Shown here: in pieces, positions 16,065 through 25,026 of the stretch
How the letters are laid out: every line of letters starts with the position of its first letter
Position numbering within the stretch: position 1 is the first letter of the stretch
NCBI RefSeq assembly: GCF_000691865.1
Contig: NZ_JMIO01000008.1
Location: 1-64,000 of the forward strand
Source: Methanoculleus sp. MH98A
Lineage (GTDB): Archaea > Halobacteriota > Methanomicrobia > Methanomicrobiales > Methanoculleaceae
Length of the DNA stretch: 64,000 nt
Direction: 5' to 3'
Notes under the pieces: model-generated
Seen by the model: the letters and a program-made list of their open reading frames with translations, nothing else
The model's database searches: none
Told to the model about the DNA's origin: nothing
Program-made: the position numbers and the translations under genes

Positions 16065-16418
16065 ATGGAGCCGGAAGAGGTGGATTCGGTCGCGCAGGAG
16101 ATCATGGCTACCCTGGACAATCTCTTCCTTGCGGAGAGGCAGGCCCGGCTCCAGGTATCCGCACTCGAGGAACAGCAGTACCCCCTGGCCGCGACGTTCG
16201 AGATGGTCACGGACATGGGTGCAAACACCGCCATCGAGGAAGCCCTTTCCGGGTTCGGCTTCGATTACCACACCATCGACGAAGACGCCGAACTCTGGAT
16301 CTCGGACGAGCACGGGCTGATGGTCTTCCTCTTCTTCACCGCCCCGGACGGGCGGTATTACAACTACAGGATCGCCGCGTTCGACGTCGTCGGCGAGGAA
16401 GAAGAAAGATCCGCGTGA
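16065..16418 (+). CDS. Hypothetical acidic protein, 117 residues
   Basis: I do not recognise the family. An N-terminal helix (EEVDSVAQEIMATLDNLFLAE) precedes an alpha/beta domain with repeated strand-like segments (ELWISDEHG, LMVFLFFTAPDG, YYNYRIAAFDVV). It is strongly acidic and probably cytoplasmic. The ATG at 16065 is about 27 bases from a CATATATC box, so a leaderless transcript is plausible. Confidence 0.7.
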   Translation: MEPEEVDSVAQEIMATLDNLFLAERQARLQVSALEEQQYPLAATFEMVTDMGANTAIEEALSGFGFDYHTIDEDAELWISDEHGLMVFLFFTAPDGRYYNYRIAAFDVVGEEEERSA

Positions 16419-16516
16419 CCGGCGAACCCTCCCCCGGCAGGGCGGGATGATGCCGTGCCAGGTGCTATATACCGTAAACGACATCTGGTGTGCGGCGAGA
16501 ATCTGGAGGGATTGAG

Positions 16517-17047
16517 ATGGAGCGCTCGGTAAAACGACTCATGAAAGACAGGGAAAAGCGGCGCGAGGAGAATATCGGCAAGTACATCGAGCAACTCTCG
16601 GACGAGAGCACCCCCTACCGGCTGCGGGCGGCCGAGGCGCTCGGGGAATGCGCCGACGCGCGGGCGGTCGAGCCGCTGATCGCCGCTCTCGCGGACCGCG
16701 AGAACGAGGTCAGGTGGGTCGCCGCGCAGGCACTCGGGAGACTGCACGACGCGCGGGCAGTCGAACCGCTCCTCCTTCTCCTCGAGGACCGCGACCGGTG
16801 GGCGCGGCGCGGTGCCGCCTGGTCTCTCGGCGAGATCGGCGACCCGCGCGCGGTCGAGCCCCTCCTCGGCCTTCTCGGTGACAGGAAGAAGGACGTCAGG
16901 GCTGCTGCCGCCGAGGCGCTCGGGAAACTCCGCGACCGGCGGGCGGCAGGCACCCTCTCCACCGCGCTCGAGGACGAGGAGGAGCCCGAGGTCAGGACGG
17001 CGATCCGCCGTGCCCTCCGCGAGATCACCGGCGAGGCGGGATTTTGA
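16517..17047 (+). CDS. PBS-lyase-type HEAT repeat protein
   Basis: A 176-residue protein with at least four near-identical 31-residue HEAT repeats of the phycobilisome-lyase type: each contains ARAVEPLL or DPRAVEPLL followed by a DRxxxVRxAAAxALG helix. The lead-in is basic and helical. The ATG at 16517 has GGAGGG six bases upstream. Its stop overlaps the TTG start of the M1 peptidase gene, so it probably serves that enzyme or is co-regulated with it. Confidence 0.9.
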   Translation: MERSVKRLMKDREKRREENIGKYIEQLSDESTPYRLRAAEALGECADARAVEPLIAALADRENEVRWVAAQALGRLHDARAVEPLLLLLEDRDRWARRGAAWSLGEIGDPRAVEPLLGLLGDRKKDVRAAAAEALGKLRDRRAAGTLSTALEDEEEPEVRTAIRRALREITGEAGF

Positions 17048-19902
17048 CCGGAGAAAAAGGCGGAGAGCAGAGGCTTTTTCGCTACTACCCGGAGGACTTC
17101 GCGGCGCTCCCCGTGCGGGTCGTCCACATGGATCTCGTCTTCGACGTTTACGACGGCCACACCCGGGTCGTCTCCGCCCTCACCGCCGAGACCTTTGATG
17201 CACCGCTCGCGTCCCTCGCCCTGAACGCCCGCGACCTGGACATCCTCCGCGTGGAGTCCGGCGGATACGCCGTCACCCATACCTACGACCGGAACGCCGC
17301 ACTCCTCACCGTCGCCTTCGACCCCCCCGTCCCGCCCCGGACACGGTTCACCCTCGATACCGAGACGATCTGCCGGCCGAGCAGCCACGTCCTCGAAGGC
17401 CTCTACTACGACGGATTACGCCCCGGCGGGCCGCCCACCCAGATCACCCAGTGCCAGCAGTGGGGGTTCCAGCGGCTGGTTCCCTGCCTCGACGACATGA
17501 CCGCGAAGTGCACCTACACGACGGCGATCGTCGCGGATAGCGGGTATACGAACACCATATCGAACGGGGATCCGATAGGACCGCGGATCCCCTGCGCTCC
17601 CGGCCGCTCCGTGCAGAGGTACGAGAACACCAGAACCCCGATGGCCCCCTACCTCTTCTTCCTCGGGGTGGGATGCTACGACACCTATCGGCGCGAGTTC
17701 GAGTACCCCGACGGACGGATGTTCTCCCTCGAAATCCTCGCAAAACCCGGATCCGACCCGGAGGGTGCGGAGCGTGCGCTCGATATCCTCGCGGACGCGG
17801 TGATGTGGATCCACCTCTTCACCGGCCCGGCGCAGTACCGCGACCGCGAGACCCGCGAGGAGGTGTGGCGCCTCGTGCGGGTTCGGGACGGGGCGAAACG
17901 CTCCGGGGATCTTGAGGCGCTCGAAAAGACCAGGAAGACGCTTAAAGACCTCATCTCGACCATCACGCCGGGCTATGCCTACACCGGGGCGATCTACCGG
18001 GAGATCGCCATGCAGAACTCCGACTTCGGCGGGATGGAGAACGTCGGGAACACGACGATCGCCGCAAACCGGATCATGCCCGGGCCGGAGACGACCGACC
18101 CGGCCTTCGAGTACCTGGTCCGGGTGAAGGTCCACGAATACTACCACAACGAGAACGGCTCCGAGGTGACGGGAAGGAGCCCGTTCGAGATCTGGCTGAA
18201 CGAGGCCGTGACCGTCCACGTCGAGAACCAGCACCACGCCTTCCTCTTCGGCGAGGCCTACTCCCGCATCAAGACCGTGCTCGACCTTCTCGACCCGGCG
18301 GCCGGGACGCTCACGCTCGACCGGGGCGCAGGGTCGATGCCGATCGAGCCGGACGGTTTCAACGACCCGAACGACCTCATCACGGGCGTCACCTACGTGA
18401 AGGCCCCCGAGTTCGTCAGGATGATCGAGACGCTGATGGGAAAAGAGGCGTTTGCAGAAGCGCTCGGCCGCTACCACGACCGGTTCCGGCACGCGAACGC
18501 CTCGCGGACGGACTGGCTGCGCTGCATGGAGGAGGTCTCGGGGCAGGATTTCGGGAGGATGGCTGCGGTCTGGCTGAAGGAGAAGGAGTACCCGGTCCTC
18601 ACGGTTACCCCCGCGTACGACCCTGCCAGCCGCCGGTTCACCCTCGCCTACAGCCAGAGCCGCTCGCCCGGCGGCCGTCTCCGGGAGTTCCCGTTCCGGT
18701 TCGCGCTCGTCGACGCCGACGGGAGGGACATCCGGGAGACGACCGTCCGGATCGCCGACGAGGCCGGAGAGATCGTCCTCGACGGCGTCGATCGGCCCGC
18801 GTTCCTCTCGCTCAACCGCGGCTACTCCTTCTATGGAAAGACGGCGTACCGGCCGCCGGAGGACGAACTCTACCTCCAGGTCGAGAGAGACCCCGATGTC
18901 GTCGGCCGGTTCACCGCATTCCTCGCCCTCGCCGACCGGGAGATGCTCCGGCTCCTCGAGGAACCGGGCGCAGCCGTCTCCGACCGGTTCGCCGACCTCT
19001 GCGCCGCCCTCCTCGCCGACGACTCCCTCATGGAGGAGGCGGGCGGGCAGTTCCTGACCATCTTCCCCTCGGTCGAGGACGAGCGGTTCGCCCACCGTTA
19101 CCGCACACTCCACGACGCCCGAAGAACGATCCTTACCGCCGTCGCCGCCCGGGGCGGCGAGACCCTCCTTCACGTTTACCGGCAGGCGGCAGAAGACGCT
19201 CCCCCCGGGCCGGGCAGCCTGGAGGGCGAGGCCGCGGCGATCCGGCACCGGCAGCGCAAAAACGCCTGTCTCTCGATCCTCGCGACACGGGACACCCCGG
19301 AAGTTCACCAAATGCTCCTTCGCCAGTTCCGGGAAGCGGCGGCCGCCACCGACCGGCTGGCCGCGTTTTCGCTGATCCTCGAGAGCAGCGCTCCGGAACG
19401 GCTGGAGATCCTCGAGGCGTTCGCGGCCGTTTCGGCAAAAAGCCCCGTCGCCTGGGAGTCCTTCCTCGGTACCGTCGCCGGGAGCGACTGCGACGACCTC
19501 GTCCCCATTCTCGAGCGGATCGAGTCCTCGCCCGCCTTCGCATTCGAGCAGGCCGACCAGCAGCGGGCGCTCTACGGGCGGTTCGCGCTGAACAGGAAGC
19601 GGTCGCTCGAGACCGAAGAGGGGCGGGACTACCTTACAGAGGTGCTCCGGCGGCTCGCCCCGGTCAACGAGTACAGCACCGTCCGGGCTCTCGATGCTTT
19701 TGCATTCATCGACAAAATGGAGCCCCGCCACCGGGTGCCGGCGGTCGCGGTGCTCGCCGGCCTCCTCGCCGGTCTCGATCCCGGTGCATACCCCGCGGTC
19801 TACAACAACGCCCGCCGCTTCCTCCTCGGCGCCCCGGAGGGAGTCCGCGCCTACGAGGAGGAGCACGGAACGATCCCGGCCCTCCGGGAACCCGGCCCCT
19901 GA
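17044..19902 (+). CDS. M1-family aminopeptidase (zinc metallopeptidase), large
   Basis: A 952-residue gluzincin that removes N-terminal residues from peptides. The exopeptidase motif GGMEN is at residues 329-333 and the zinc site is HEYYH at 364-368 with the third ligand Glu387, 18 residues on (HExxHX18E). The order of domains is a beta-rich N-terminal saddle, the catalytic domain, a beta sandwich (near 510-610) and a long helical ERAP/HEAT-like C-terminal domain. No signal peptide is visible, so it is cytoplasmic. The start is TTG in a TTGA overlap with the preceding HEAT gene; no better start lies downstream before conserved sequence. Confidence 0.93.
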   Translation: MTGEKGGEQRLFRYYPEDFAALPVRVVHMDLVFDVYDGHTRVVSALTAETFDAPLASLALNARDLDILRVESGGYAVTHTYDRNAALLTVAFDPPVPPRTRFTLDTETICRPSSHVLEGLYYDGLRPGGPPTQITQCQQWGFQRLVPCLDDMTAKCTYTTAIVADSGYTNTISNGDPIGPRIPCAPGRSVQRYENTRTPMAPYLFFLGVGCYDTYRREFEYPDGRMFSLEILAKPGSDPEGAERALDILADAVMWIHLFTGPAQYRDRETREEVWRLVRVRDGAKRSGDLEALEKTRKTLKDLISTITPGYAYTGAIYREIAMQNSDFGGMENVGNTTIAANRIMPGPETTDPAFEYLVRVKVHEYYHNENGSEVTGRSPFEIWLNEAVTVHVENQHHAFLFGEAYSRIKTVLDLLDPAAGTLTLDRGAGSMPIEPDGFNDPNDLITGVTYVKAPEFVRMIETLMGKEAFAEALGRYHDRFRHANASRTDWLRCMEEVSGQDFGRMAAVWLKEKEYPVLTVTPAYDPASRRFTLAYSQSRSPGGRLREFPFRFALVDADGRDIRETTVRIADEAGEIVLDGVDRPAFLSLNRGYSFYGKTAYRPPEDELYLQVERDPDVVGRFTAFLALADREMLRLLEEPGAAVSDRFADLCAALLADDSLMEEAGGQFLTIFPSVEDERFAHRYRTLHDARRTILTAVAARGGETLLHVYRQAAEDAPPGPGSLEGEAAAIRHRQRKNACLSILATRDTPEVHQMLLRQFREAAAATDRLAAFSLILESSAPERLEILEAFAAVSAKSPVAWESFLGTVAGSDCDDLVPILERIESSPAFAFEQADQQRALYGRFALNRKRSLETEEGRDYLTEVLRRLAPVNEYSTVRALDAFAFIDKMEPRHRVPAVAVLAGLLAGLDPGAYPAVYNNARRFLLGAPEGVRAYEEEHGTIPALREPGP

Positions 19903-20065
19903 CCTACCCGTCTCCCGGACGTCCGCGACTTTTGCAAGGGCAATCTTTGCCGGCCGTTCATGCCGCGTGCGGTCTTCCTGCGGGTGATGGCGGATGCAGA
20001 CCGCTACTCGGGGCGCGGCGCCTGCAGAATGCCGTACGTGAAAGCACTGCTGCTGTAACTCCCTT

Positions 20066-20728
20066 CTACCGGCGCGCCGCCGTCCTGCCGCGATCGCCGT
20101 GCGCCCGAAGACCGAGATCGAACCCGGCGATGATCCGGCGGCAGGTACAGTGGTTCCCGAGGTGACAGACGGCGGCCTTCGTCGCCTCGAACCGGACGGG
20201 GAAGTCGATACCGGGGATGATCTCCGGGAGGTCGCCGAACCCGAGCGTGATGTGCGGCGAGTAGCGCTCGTACGCAGAGGTCTTTTGGAACCGCTGAAGG
20301 CAGTCGACGGACGGGGCGGACGCCTCCCCGGCAAACATCTCCGGGCCGGCTACGGGCGCCGGGTAGGGTTTCAGGGCGTTCATCACGCTCTTGTGAAAGA
20401 GCTGGAGGATCTCCGTGCGGAGGATATGAAAGACGGAGACGGTCTCTCCCGCGTTCTTGTGTTTTGCAACGGCGTCGATGGTCAGGGCCATGGGAGAGCA
20501 CTGCCGCGTAATCCGCTCCACCTTCGCGACGATCTCCGGGATGTCCCCGCTCCTTGCCGGGAACATCGCGACCGAGATGTGCGGAAGGCAGTTATCCCTG
20601 TCGAGGCGTATCCCTCCGTCCGGGTAGCCGGCGAGCAGCGTCCGGTTCGCACCGATCGCCATATCCATGATCGGGCCGGGCGGCAGGAGAACGACATCGA
20701 CGGCGATCGTTTCGGGAAGTTCATGCAT
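20066..20728 (-). CDS. 2H phosphoesterase superfamily protein (LigT/CPDase-like)
   Basis: A 220-residue protein with the two His-x-Ser/Thr motifs of the 2H superfamily: PHISV (His50, Ser52) and PHITL near residue 157. These enzymes act on 2',3'-cyclic or 2'-5' phosphate bonds in RNA or nucleotides. The spacing between the motifs is usual, although the protein is longer than bacterial ThpR. The Arg/Ala-rich last ten residues may be a disordered tail. Substrate cannot be told from sequence. Confidence 0.85.
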   Translation of the reverse strand: MHELPETIAVDVVLLPPGPIMDMAIGANRTLLAGYPDGGIRLDRDNCLPHISVAMFPARSGDIPEIVAKVERITRQCSPMALTIDAVAKHKNAGETVSVFHILRTEILQLFHKSVMNALKPYPAPVAGPEMFAGEASAPSVDCLQRFQKTSAYERYSPHITLGFGDLPEIIPGIDFPVRFEATKAAVCHLGNHCTCRRIIAGFDLGLRAHGDRGRTAARR

Positions 20729-20818
20729 GGGGCCGAAGAGACCGGCGGGATAAAAAGCGTTTTCCCCCGGACATTCACTCCCCGCCGCGTGACGCCCATA
20801 GACACGCCCCGGCCGCGC

Positions 20819-21019
20819 TCACCACCTCACGCCGAAGATCGGCTCCTCCTCGACGAGGTTCGTGATCCTTCGGACGCTCGCCTCCATCGGAACGTCCTCT
20901 CCGCTGCAGAGTCCGAGTTTGAGCTGTTCCAGGCCTGCAGCCACCGAGTCGTCCTTCGAACGAACGCCGCTTACCGTCACCCTGAACGTCAGCGTCACCA
21001 GCCATTGGGTCGTCTCCAT
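20819..21019 (-). CDS. Hypothetical protein, 66 residues
   Basis: A short, compact reading frame with a GGGGAAGAG ribosome-binding sequence directly before its ATG. It contains alternating strands and a helix (WLVTLTFRVTVSG, AAGLEQLKLGLC, ITNLVEEEPIFGVRW), suggesting a small ferredoxin-like fold. No family is recognised. Confidence 0.6.
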   Translation of the reverse strand: METTQWLVTLTFRVTVSGVRSKDDSVAAGLEQLKLGLCSGEDVPMEASVRRITNLVEEEPIFGVRW

Positions 21020-21437
21020 CTCTTCCCCCTCACGATGTGGACGGAGTATACCGCCGGCGGCTCATAAAGCCAGCTCATGACCGGGAGGCTATACCCGGGA
21101 TACCCCGTGCGAAGATCCGGCCTTTCGGCAGAAATCGCAAAAAATGGTGGACTGATGAGTGAGAACGGAGAGCAGCACGGCAGTATGAGAACGTACAGAG
21201 GGGTGTTGAAGCGTTGCATCACGAATGGAGGTATCGTTGCAGTCACGCATCCGGTCAATCGATCCCGTACCGGCTCACCCGTATCCCGAGCATAATATAT
21301 TGTGCAGGCAATAAAAATGTTTTCGCGATACCCGGCGTAACGCACCACCCCGAACAGGCGGGAGCAGCCATGCACAACGATTATATATAAACACCAGGGA
21401 CTCCAGGACTCCGACGATCTGCCGGGAGGGATGGGGG
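21020..21437. other. Gene-free region upstream of the exported-protein/ABC operon
   Basis: Two AT-rich promoter-like boxes lie here: ATAATATATTG near 21292 and the stronger TTATATATAA at 21381-21390. A 72-codon plus-strand frame (21077-21295) lacks a ribosome-binding site and recognisable content, so I do not call it. Confidence 0.4.
21381..21390 (+). promoter_or_regulatory. TATA box of the exported-protein/ABC transporter operon
   Basis: TTATATATAA is a near-consensus archaeal TATA box 57 bases upstream of the ATG at 21438, giving a leader of about 30 nt that includes the GGGAGG ribosome-binding site. Confidence 0.6.
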
Positions 21438-22715
21438 ATGATCCAGGTATCCACGGCTGCGCCCCGGAGGGGCATGAAAAGGCAAACGATCGGTTGCTTC
21501 ACGGGCGCACTCATTCTCATCCTGGTGCTCATCCCGGCAGCGGCGTCCGCGGCCGCTCCATCGGTGATCGTCTCCAACTACACCGTCACCCCTGCCGTCC
21601 TGATGCCCGGCGACGAAGGGACGATCACCGTGGTGCTCACGAGCACGGCCCTGCCGGCCACGGGAGCGCCGCTCAGCATCCGGCTTGACCCCGGCACCGG
21701 GGAGATGAACACCTCGGAGGAGACGGAGGAGAACGCCTACATCGAGAGCGTGCTCCTGCACAGTACGGACGTCGAGGTCATGACCGGAAGTTTCCAGGAT
21801 ATCGGAGAGATCGGCCCCGGCCAGTCCTTTCCGCTCACGTTCCGGATTCGCGCCCCGGGCGAAGAGGGGATCTACTTCCCGGAGGTCTGGGTCAGCGTGC
21901 GGGACGGGGCCAATGTGCGGTATCCCGTCCCCGTGAACGTCAACTCCGCACACACCCTGATCAAAAGGCCCGCGCTCCGGGTGGAGCGCTCCGTCCCGGC
22001 GTCCGTCGACCCGGGCGACCCCTTCAACGTCACGCTGACCATCCATAACGACGGCCAGGCAACCGCGAGCGACATCTCCGTCGGCGTCAACGCAACCTCC
22101 GGCGCGATCGCCCCGCGGAACTCGGAGAACTACTACATCCCCGAACTCGAGGCGGGGAAAAACACCGTCCTGAACCTGTCCTTCGATACCGATACGAGCG
22201 CACCGCTCGGGCTTACCCCGATCCTCATCACCGTCGATTACCGGGGCGCCGATCTCGCGCCGTCCAGGGAGATCGCGACGATCGGGATCCCCGTCGTCGG
22301 CAGCGCCGAGATGGGCGTCGCCTCCATCAGGACCGAACCCGCCCGGATCGCTGCCGGGGACACGGTCGACCTGACGATCCGGCTGGAGAACACCGGAACG
22401 GCGGATGCGGAATCGGTCAGGGCGACGATCGAGGAACTCGCCCTCCCGGGCTCAAAAGAGGCGTTCCTCGGGACGATCGAGCCGGGGAACGACGGCCCCG
22501 CCATCTTCTCCCTTGACGCCGACGAGGCGGGAGAGTTCGGCTACACCCTCGTCGTCCGGTATACCGACGACTACGGCGAACATACGGTCAGGCAGCCCCT
22601 GCAGGTCGTCGTCACCGAACAAAGCCCGTTCCCGACGATTGCGGCCGCGGCAGCCGTCCTCATCGTCGCCGTCGCGGCCGCGATCTACTGGTACCGGCGA
22701 CGAAAGGAGGAATGA
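21438..22715 (+). CDS. Exported, membrane-anchored beta-sandwich (CARDB/COG1361-like) protein
   Basis: A 425-residue surface protein. A signal peptide (hydrophobic GALILILVLIPAAASAAA near residues 23-40) is followed by three or four immunoglobulin-like domains with the phrases VTPAVLMPGDEGTITVVL, VPASVDPGDPFNVTLTI and EPARIAAGDTVDLTIRL. These are typical of CARDB or S-layer-related repeats. A C-terminal transmembrane helix (AAAAVLIVAVAAAIYW) and basic tail RRRKEE anchor it in the membrane. The ATG at 21438 has GGGAGG seven bases upstream. It is the first gene of an operon with a FtsX-type permease and an ATPase, so it probably acts as the extracellular part of that transporter. Confidence 0.85.
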   Translation: MIQVSTAAPRRGMKRQTIGCFTGALILILVLIPAAASAAAPSVIVSNYTVTPAVLMPGDEGTITVVLTSTALPATGAPLSIRLDPGTGEMNTSEETEENAYIESVLLHSTDVEVMTGSFQDIGEIGPGQSFPLTFRIRAPGEEGIYFPEVWVSVRDGANVRYPVPVNVNSAHTLIKRPALRVERSVPASVDPGDPFNVTLTIHNDGQATASDISVGVNATSGAIAPRNSENYYIPELEAGKNTVLNLSFDTDTSAPLGLTPILITVDYRGADLAPSREIATIGIPVVGSAEMGVASIRTEPARIAAGDTVDLTIRLENTGTADAESVRATIEELALPGSKEAFLGTIEPGNDGPAIFSLDADEAGEFGYTLVVRYTDDYGEHTVRQPLQVVVTEQSPFPTIAAAAAVLIVAVAAAIYWYRRRKEE

Positions 22716-23923
22716 CCGCGGTGTTTTCAGGCATCAAGGTCTCCGCGTTCCTGGCATGGAAGTCAATCCAGCGCGGGAGCCGGGGGACACTCGCCCTCAC
22801 CATCATGATCATCGCCCTCATCTTCGTGAACCTGGTCTTCCTCCCCTCCATCATCTCCGGGGTCGTCGTGACCTTCGACGCCCAGTCAATCGACTTCGAC
22901 GTCGGAAACCTGGTCATCGAGCCCCGGGAAGGCAGCCGGTACATCGACGACGCGGACAGCCTCCAGAAGAAGGTCGAGCAGATCCCGGGAATTACGGGCA
23001 CGTCGCCCCGTATAACCGCCGGGGCGACGTTCTTTTACCGGGGCCGCAACGCCGCGAGCACGCTCTACGGCATAACCCCGGAGGACGAGCGGTCGGTGAC
23101 CAGGATCGCCGAATACATGACCGCAGGAGAGTTTCTCTCAAACGGCGATACCGATAGCATCATCATCGGCGCGACCCTCGCGGGGATGGAAGGAGAAGAG
23201 GAGGGGGGCCTCCCTTCACTCCAGGGGGTCGAGGTCGGCGATTCGGTGGAAGTGGCCTACCCGAACGGCCTGGCAAGGACCTACCGGGTGAAGGGGATCT
23301 TCGAGACCCAGTCTTTCGGCGTCGATACGGCGGCGTTCGTCACCACCCGCGAGATGAGCGAGGTGCTCGGGCTCGACAACCAGGCGTCTGCGATCCTGGT
23401 CAAGACCGCGGTCAACGGCAGGGAGGAGGAATACAAGAGGGAGATCCTCTCCTACGGCGTCCAGGAGGATGTCCTGACGTTCCGGGAGAAGTCGGGAGGG
23501 TTCGTCGAGCAGGCGATCCAGAGTTTCAACATCATCAACGCCATCTCGACGCTCGTCAGCCTGATCATCGCCATCGTGGTGGTTTTCATCGTGATCTTCA
23601 TCAACACCGTGAACCGGCGGCGCCAGATCGGGATCTTGAAGGCAATCGGCATCGACCAGCAGATCATCATCAACTCCTACGTCCTCCAGGTGCTCTTCAT
23701 CACCGCCGTCGGGGCGCTCGCCGGGATCGGGCTGAACGCCGCCGTGACGACTTACCTGACCGCCTACCCGCTCGTCTTCCCCGGCGGCCCGGTCTACCCG
23801 GACGTGGAGGCGTCGGCCATCCTCCGGAGCATCGCGAGCCTCTTTGCAGTCTCGGTGGTGGCGGGCTACATCCCGGCGTGGCGGATTGCACGGGAGGATA
23901 TCCTCACCGCAATCAGGGGGTGA
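22712..23923 (+). CDS. MacB/FtsX-type ABC transporter permease
   Basis: A 403-residue permease with the four-helix MacB/LolC topology: one helix near residues 28-50, a large extracytoplasmic domain (about 55-265), then three helices (near 275-300, 325-350 and 365-390). The NRRRQIGILKAIGID motif after the second helix is diagnostic of the FtsX superfamily. It starts with an ATGA overlap with the upstream gene. With the following ATPase it should form a mechanotransmission-type exporter or surface-protein releaser; the cargo is unknown. Confidence 0.92.
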   Translation: MTAVFSGIKVSAFLAWKSIQRGSRGTLALTIMIIALIFVNLVFLPSIISGVVVTFDAQSIDFDVGNLVIEPREGSRYIDDADSLQKKVEQIPGITGTSPRITAGATFFYRGRNAASTLYGITPEDERSVTRIAEYMTAGEFLSNGDTDSIIIGATLAGMEGEEEGGLPSLQGVEVGDSVEVAYPNGLARTYRVKGIFETQSFGVDTAAFVTTREMSEVLGLDNQASAILVKTAVNGREEEYKREILSYGVQEDVLTFREKSGGFVEQAIQSFNIINAISTLVSLIIAIVVVFIVIFINTVNRRRQIGILKAIGIDQQIIINSYVLQVLFITAVGALAGIGLNAAVTTYLTAYPLVFPGGPVYPDVEASAILRSIASLFAVSVVAGYIPAWRIAREDILTAIRG

Positions 23924-23927
23924 AGAG

Positions 23928-24635
23928 GTGATCGTCGCGGAAAACCTCACGAGAGTCTACACGATGGGGAGGGTGGAGGTCCGCGCCCTTGCGGGCGTCT
24001 CGCTCGAGGTCGCGAAAGGCGAGTTCGTCGGGATCATGGGGGCGAGCGGCAGCGGCAAGTCGACGCTCCTCCATATCCTCGGGCTCCTCGACCGCCCCAC
24101 CTCCGGGAGGGTCACGATCGACGGGACGGATGTCCTGGCCCTCTCCGACCACCGGCGAACACTGTTCCGGCTGAACCGGCTCGGCTACGTCTTCCAGGAC
24201 TACGCGCTCATCGGGGAACTCACCGCGCTCGAAAACGTCTACCTGACATCGCTCGTCCGGGGGGCGTCAAAGACCGAGTATCTCGAGCGGAGCACCGATA
24301 TCCTCCGGCGGGTCGGCCTCGGCGACCGGATGGATCACCGGCAGAGCGAACTCTCGGGCGGCGAGCAGCAGCGCGTCGCGATAGCCCGGGCGCTCGTGAA
24401 CAATCCGAGCATCCTGCTCGCCGACGAACCCTGCGCGAACCTGGACAGCCAGACCTCGAAGAGCATCCTCGACCTCTTTGCCCGGTTAAACGAGGAACTC
24501 GACCAGACGATCGTGATGGTCTCGCACGAGGACTGGCACAAAGAGTACTTCTGCCGGATCGTCACCCTCCGGGACGGGCTGATCGGGGAGATGGTGGAAT
24601 GCAGGAAGGAGCCGCACCCGGGTGGAGGGGCGTAA
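23928..24635 (+). CDS. MacB-like ABC transporter ATP-binding protein
   Basis: A 235-residue ATPase of the LolD/MacB type. Walker A GASGSGKST, Q-loop YVFQDYALI, signature LSGGEQQRVAIARAL, Walker B ILLADEP and the switch His in VSHEDWH are all present. The GTG start at 23928 follows GGGGGTGA and lies four bases after the permease stop; a longer upstream frame only overlaps the permease gene. It powers the preceding permease. Confidence 0.95.
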   Translation: MIVAENLTRVYTMGRVEVRALAGVSLEVAKGEFVGIMGASGSGKSTLLHILGLLDRPTSGRVTIDGTDVLALSDHRRTLFRLNRLGYVFQDYALIGELTALENVYLTSLVRGASKTEYLERSTDILRRVGLGDRMDHRQSELSGGEQQRVAIARALVNNPSILLADEPCANLDSQTSKSILDLFARLNEELDQTIVMVSHEDWHKEYFCRIVTLRDGLIGEMVECRKEPHPGGGA

Positions 24636-24716
24636 CCCCGCCATCCCCGAACGAAGCAAAAAAGGCGGCGATATTTTTATCTCGTTCCCGGCATACAATC
24701 CCGGCCGGTGAGAGGC

Positions 24717-24893
24717 ATGCAGGAGATGAAGACATTCAGGTGCAAGGACCTTGGCCTCGAGTGCGAGTTCGAGGAGAAGGCGGAGAACGAGAACGAGCTG
24801 ATGAAGCGGATCGAGGGGCACGTCCAGACCGCCCACCAGATGAACCCGGAACAGCCGGAAGTGCAGGAGAAGCTCCGCAAGGCGATGAAGTGA
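24717..24893 (+). CDS. DUF1059 small protein
   Basis: A 58-residue protein matching the DUF1059 pattern: FRCKDLGLECEFEEKAENENELMKR is reminiscent of a tiny zinc-ribbon-like domain, followed by an HVQTAH helix in which two His and two Cys could bind a metal. The function is unknown. The ATG at 24717 follows GGTGAG; a GTG at 24708 and an ATG at 24726 are alternatives. An upstream ATATTTTTAT box near 24671 could be its promoter. Confidence 0.85.
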   Translation: MQEMKTFRCKDLGLECEFEEKAENENELMKRIEGHVQTAHQMNPEQPEVQEKLRKAMK

Positions 24894-24922
24894 GGGAGCC
24901 CCGCGCTCCCGAAGCTTTTTTT
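24894..24922 (+). terminator. Hairpin plus T-run terminator after the DUF1059 gene
   Basis: GGGAGC and GCTCCC form a six-base stem with a five-base loop, followed after five bases by seven T residues at 24916-24922. Confidence 0.65.
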
Positions 24923-25026
24923 CGGCTTTCGGCAGGGAGTGTCCCCGGAACCCTGCCCCGAGGAGAACTCCGGCGCTCCTGCCGGAAGACGGCAGGTTCA
25001 TCAGGGTACACGCCATCGGGACCGGT

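Noticed and set aside
17416-20334. A 972-codon minus-strand frame opposite the M1 peptidase
   Set aside because: Same reason: the opposite strand carries the HExxH and GxMEN motifs of a full peptidase.
21077-21295. 72-codon plus-strand frame before the exported-protein operon
   Set aside because: It lies across a promoter-like box and has no recognisable domain or ribosome-binding site.
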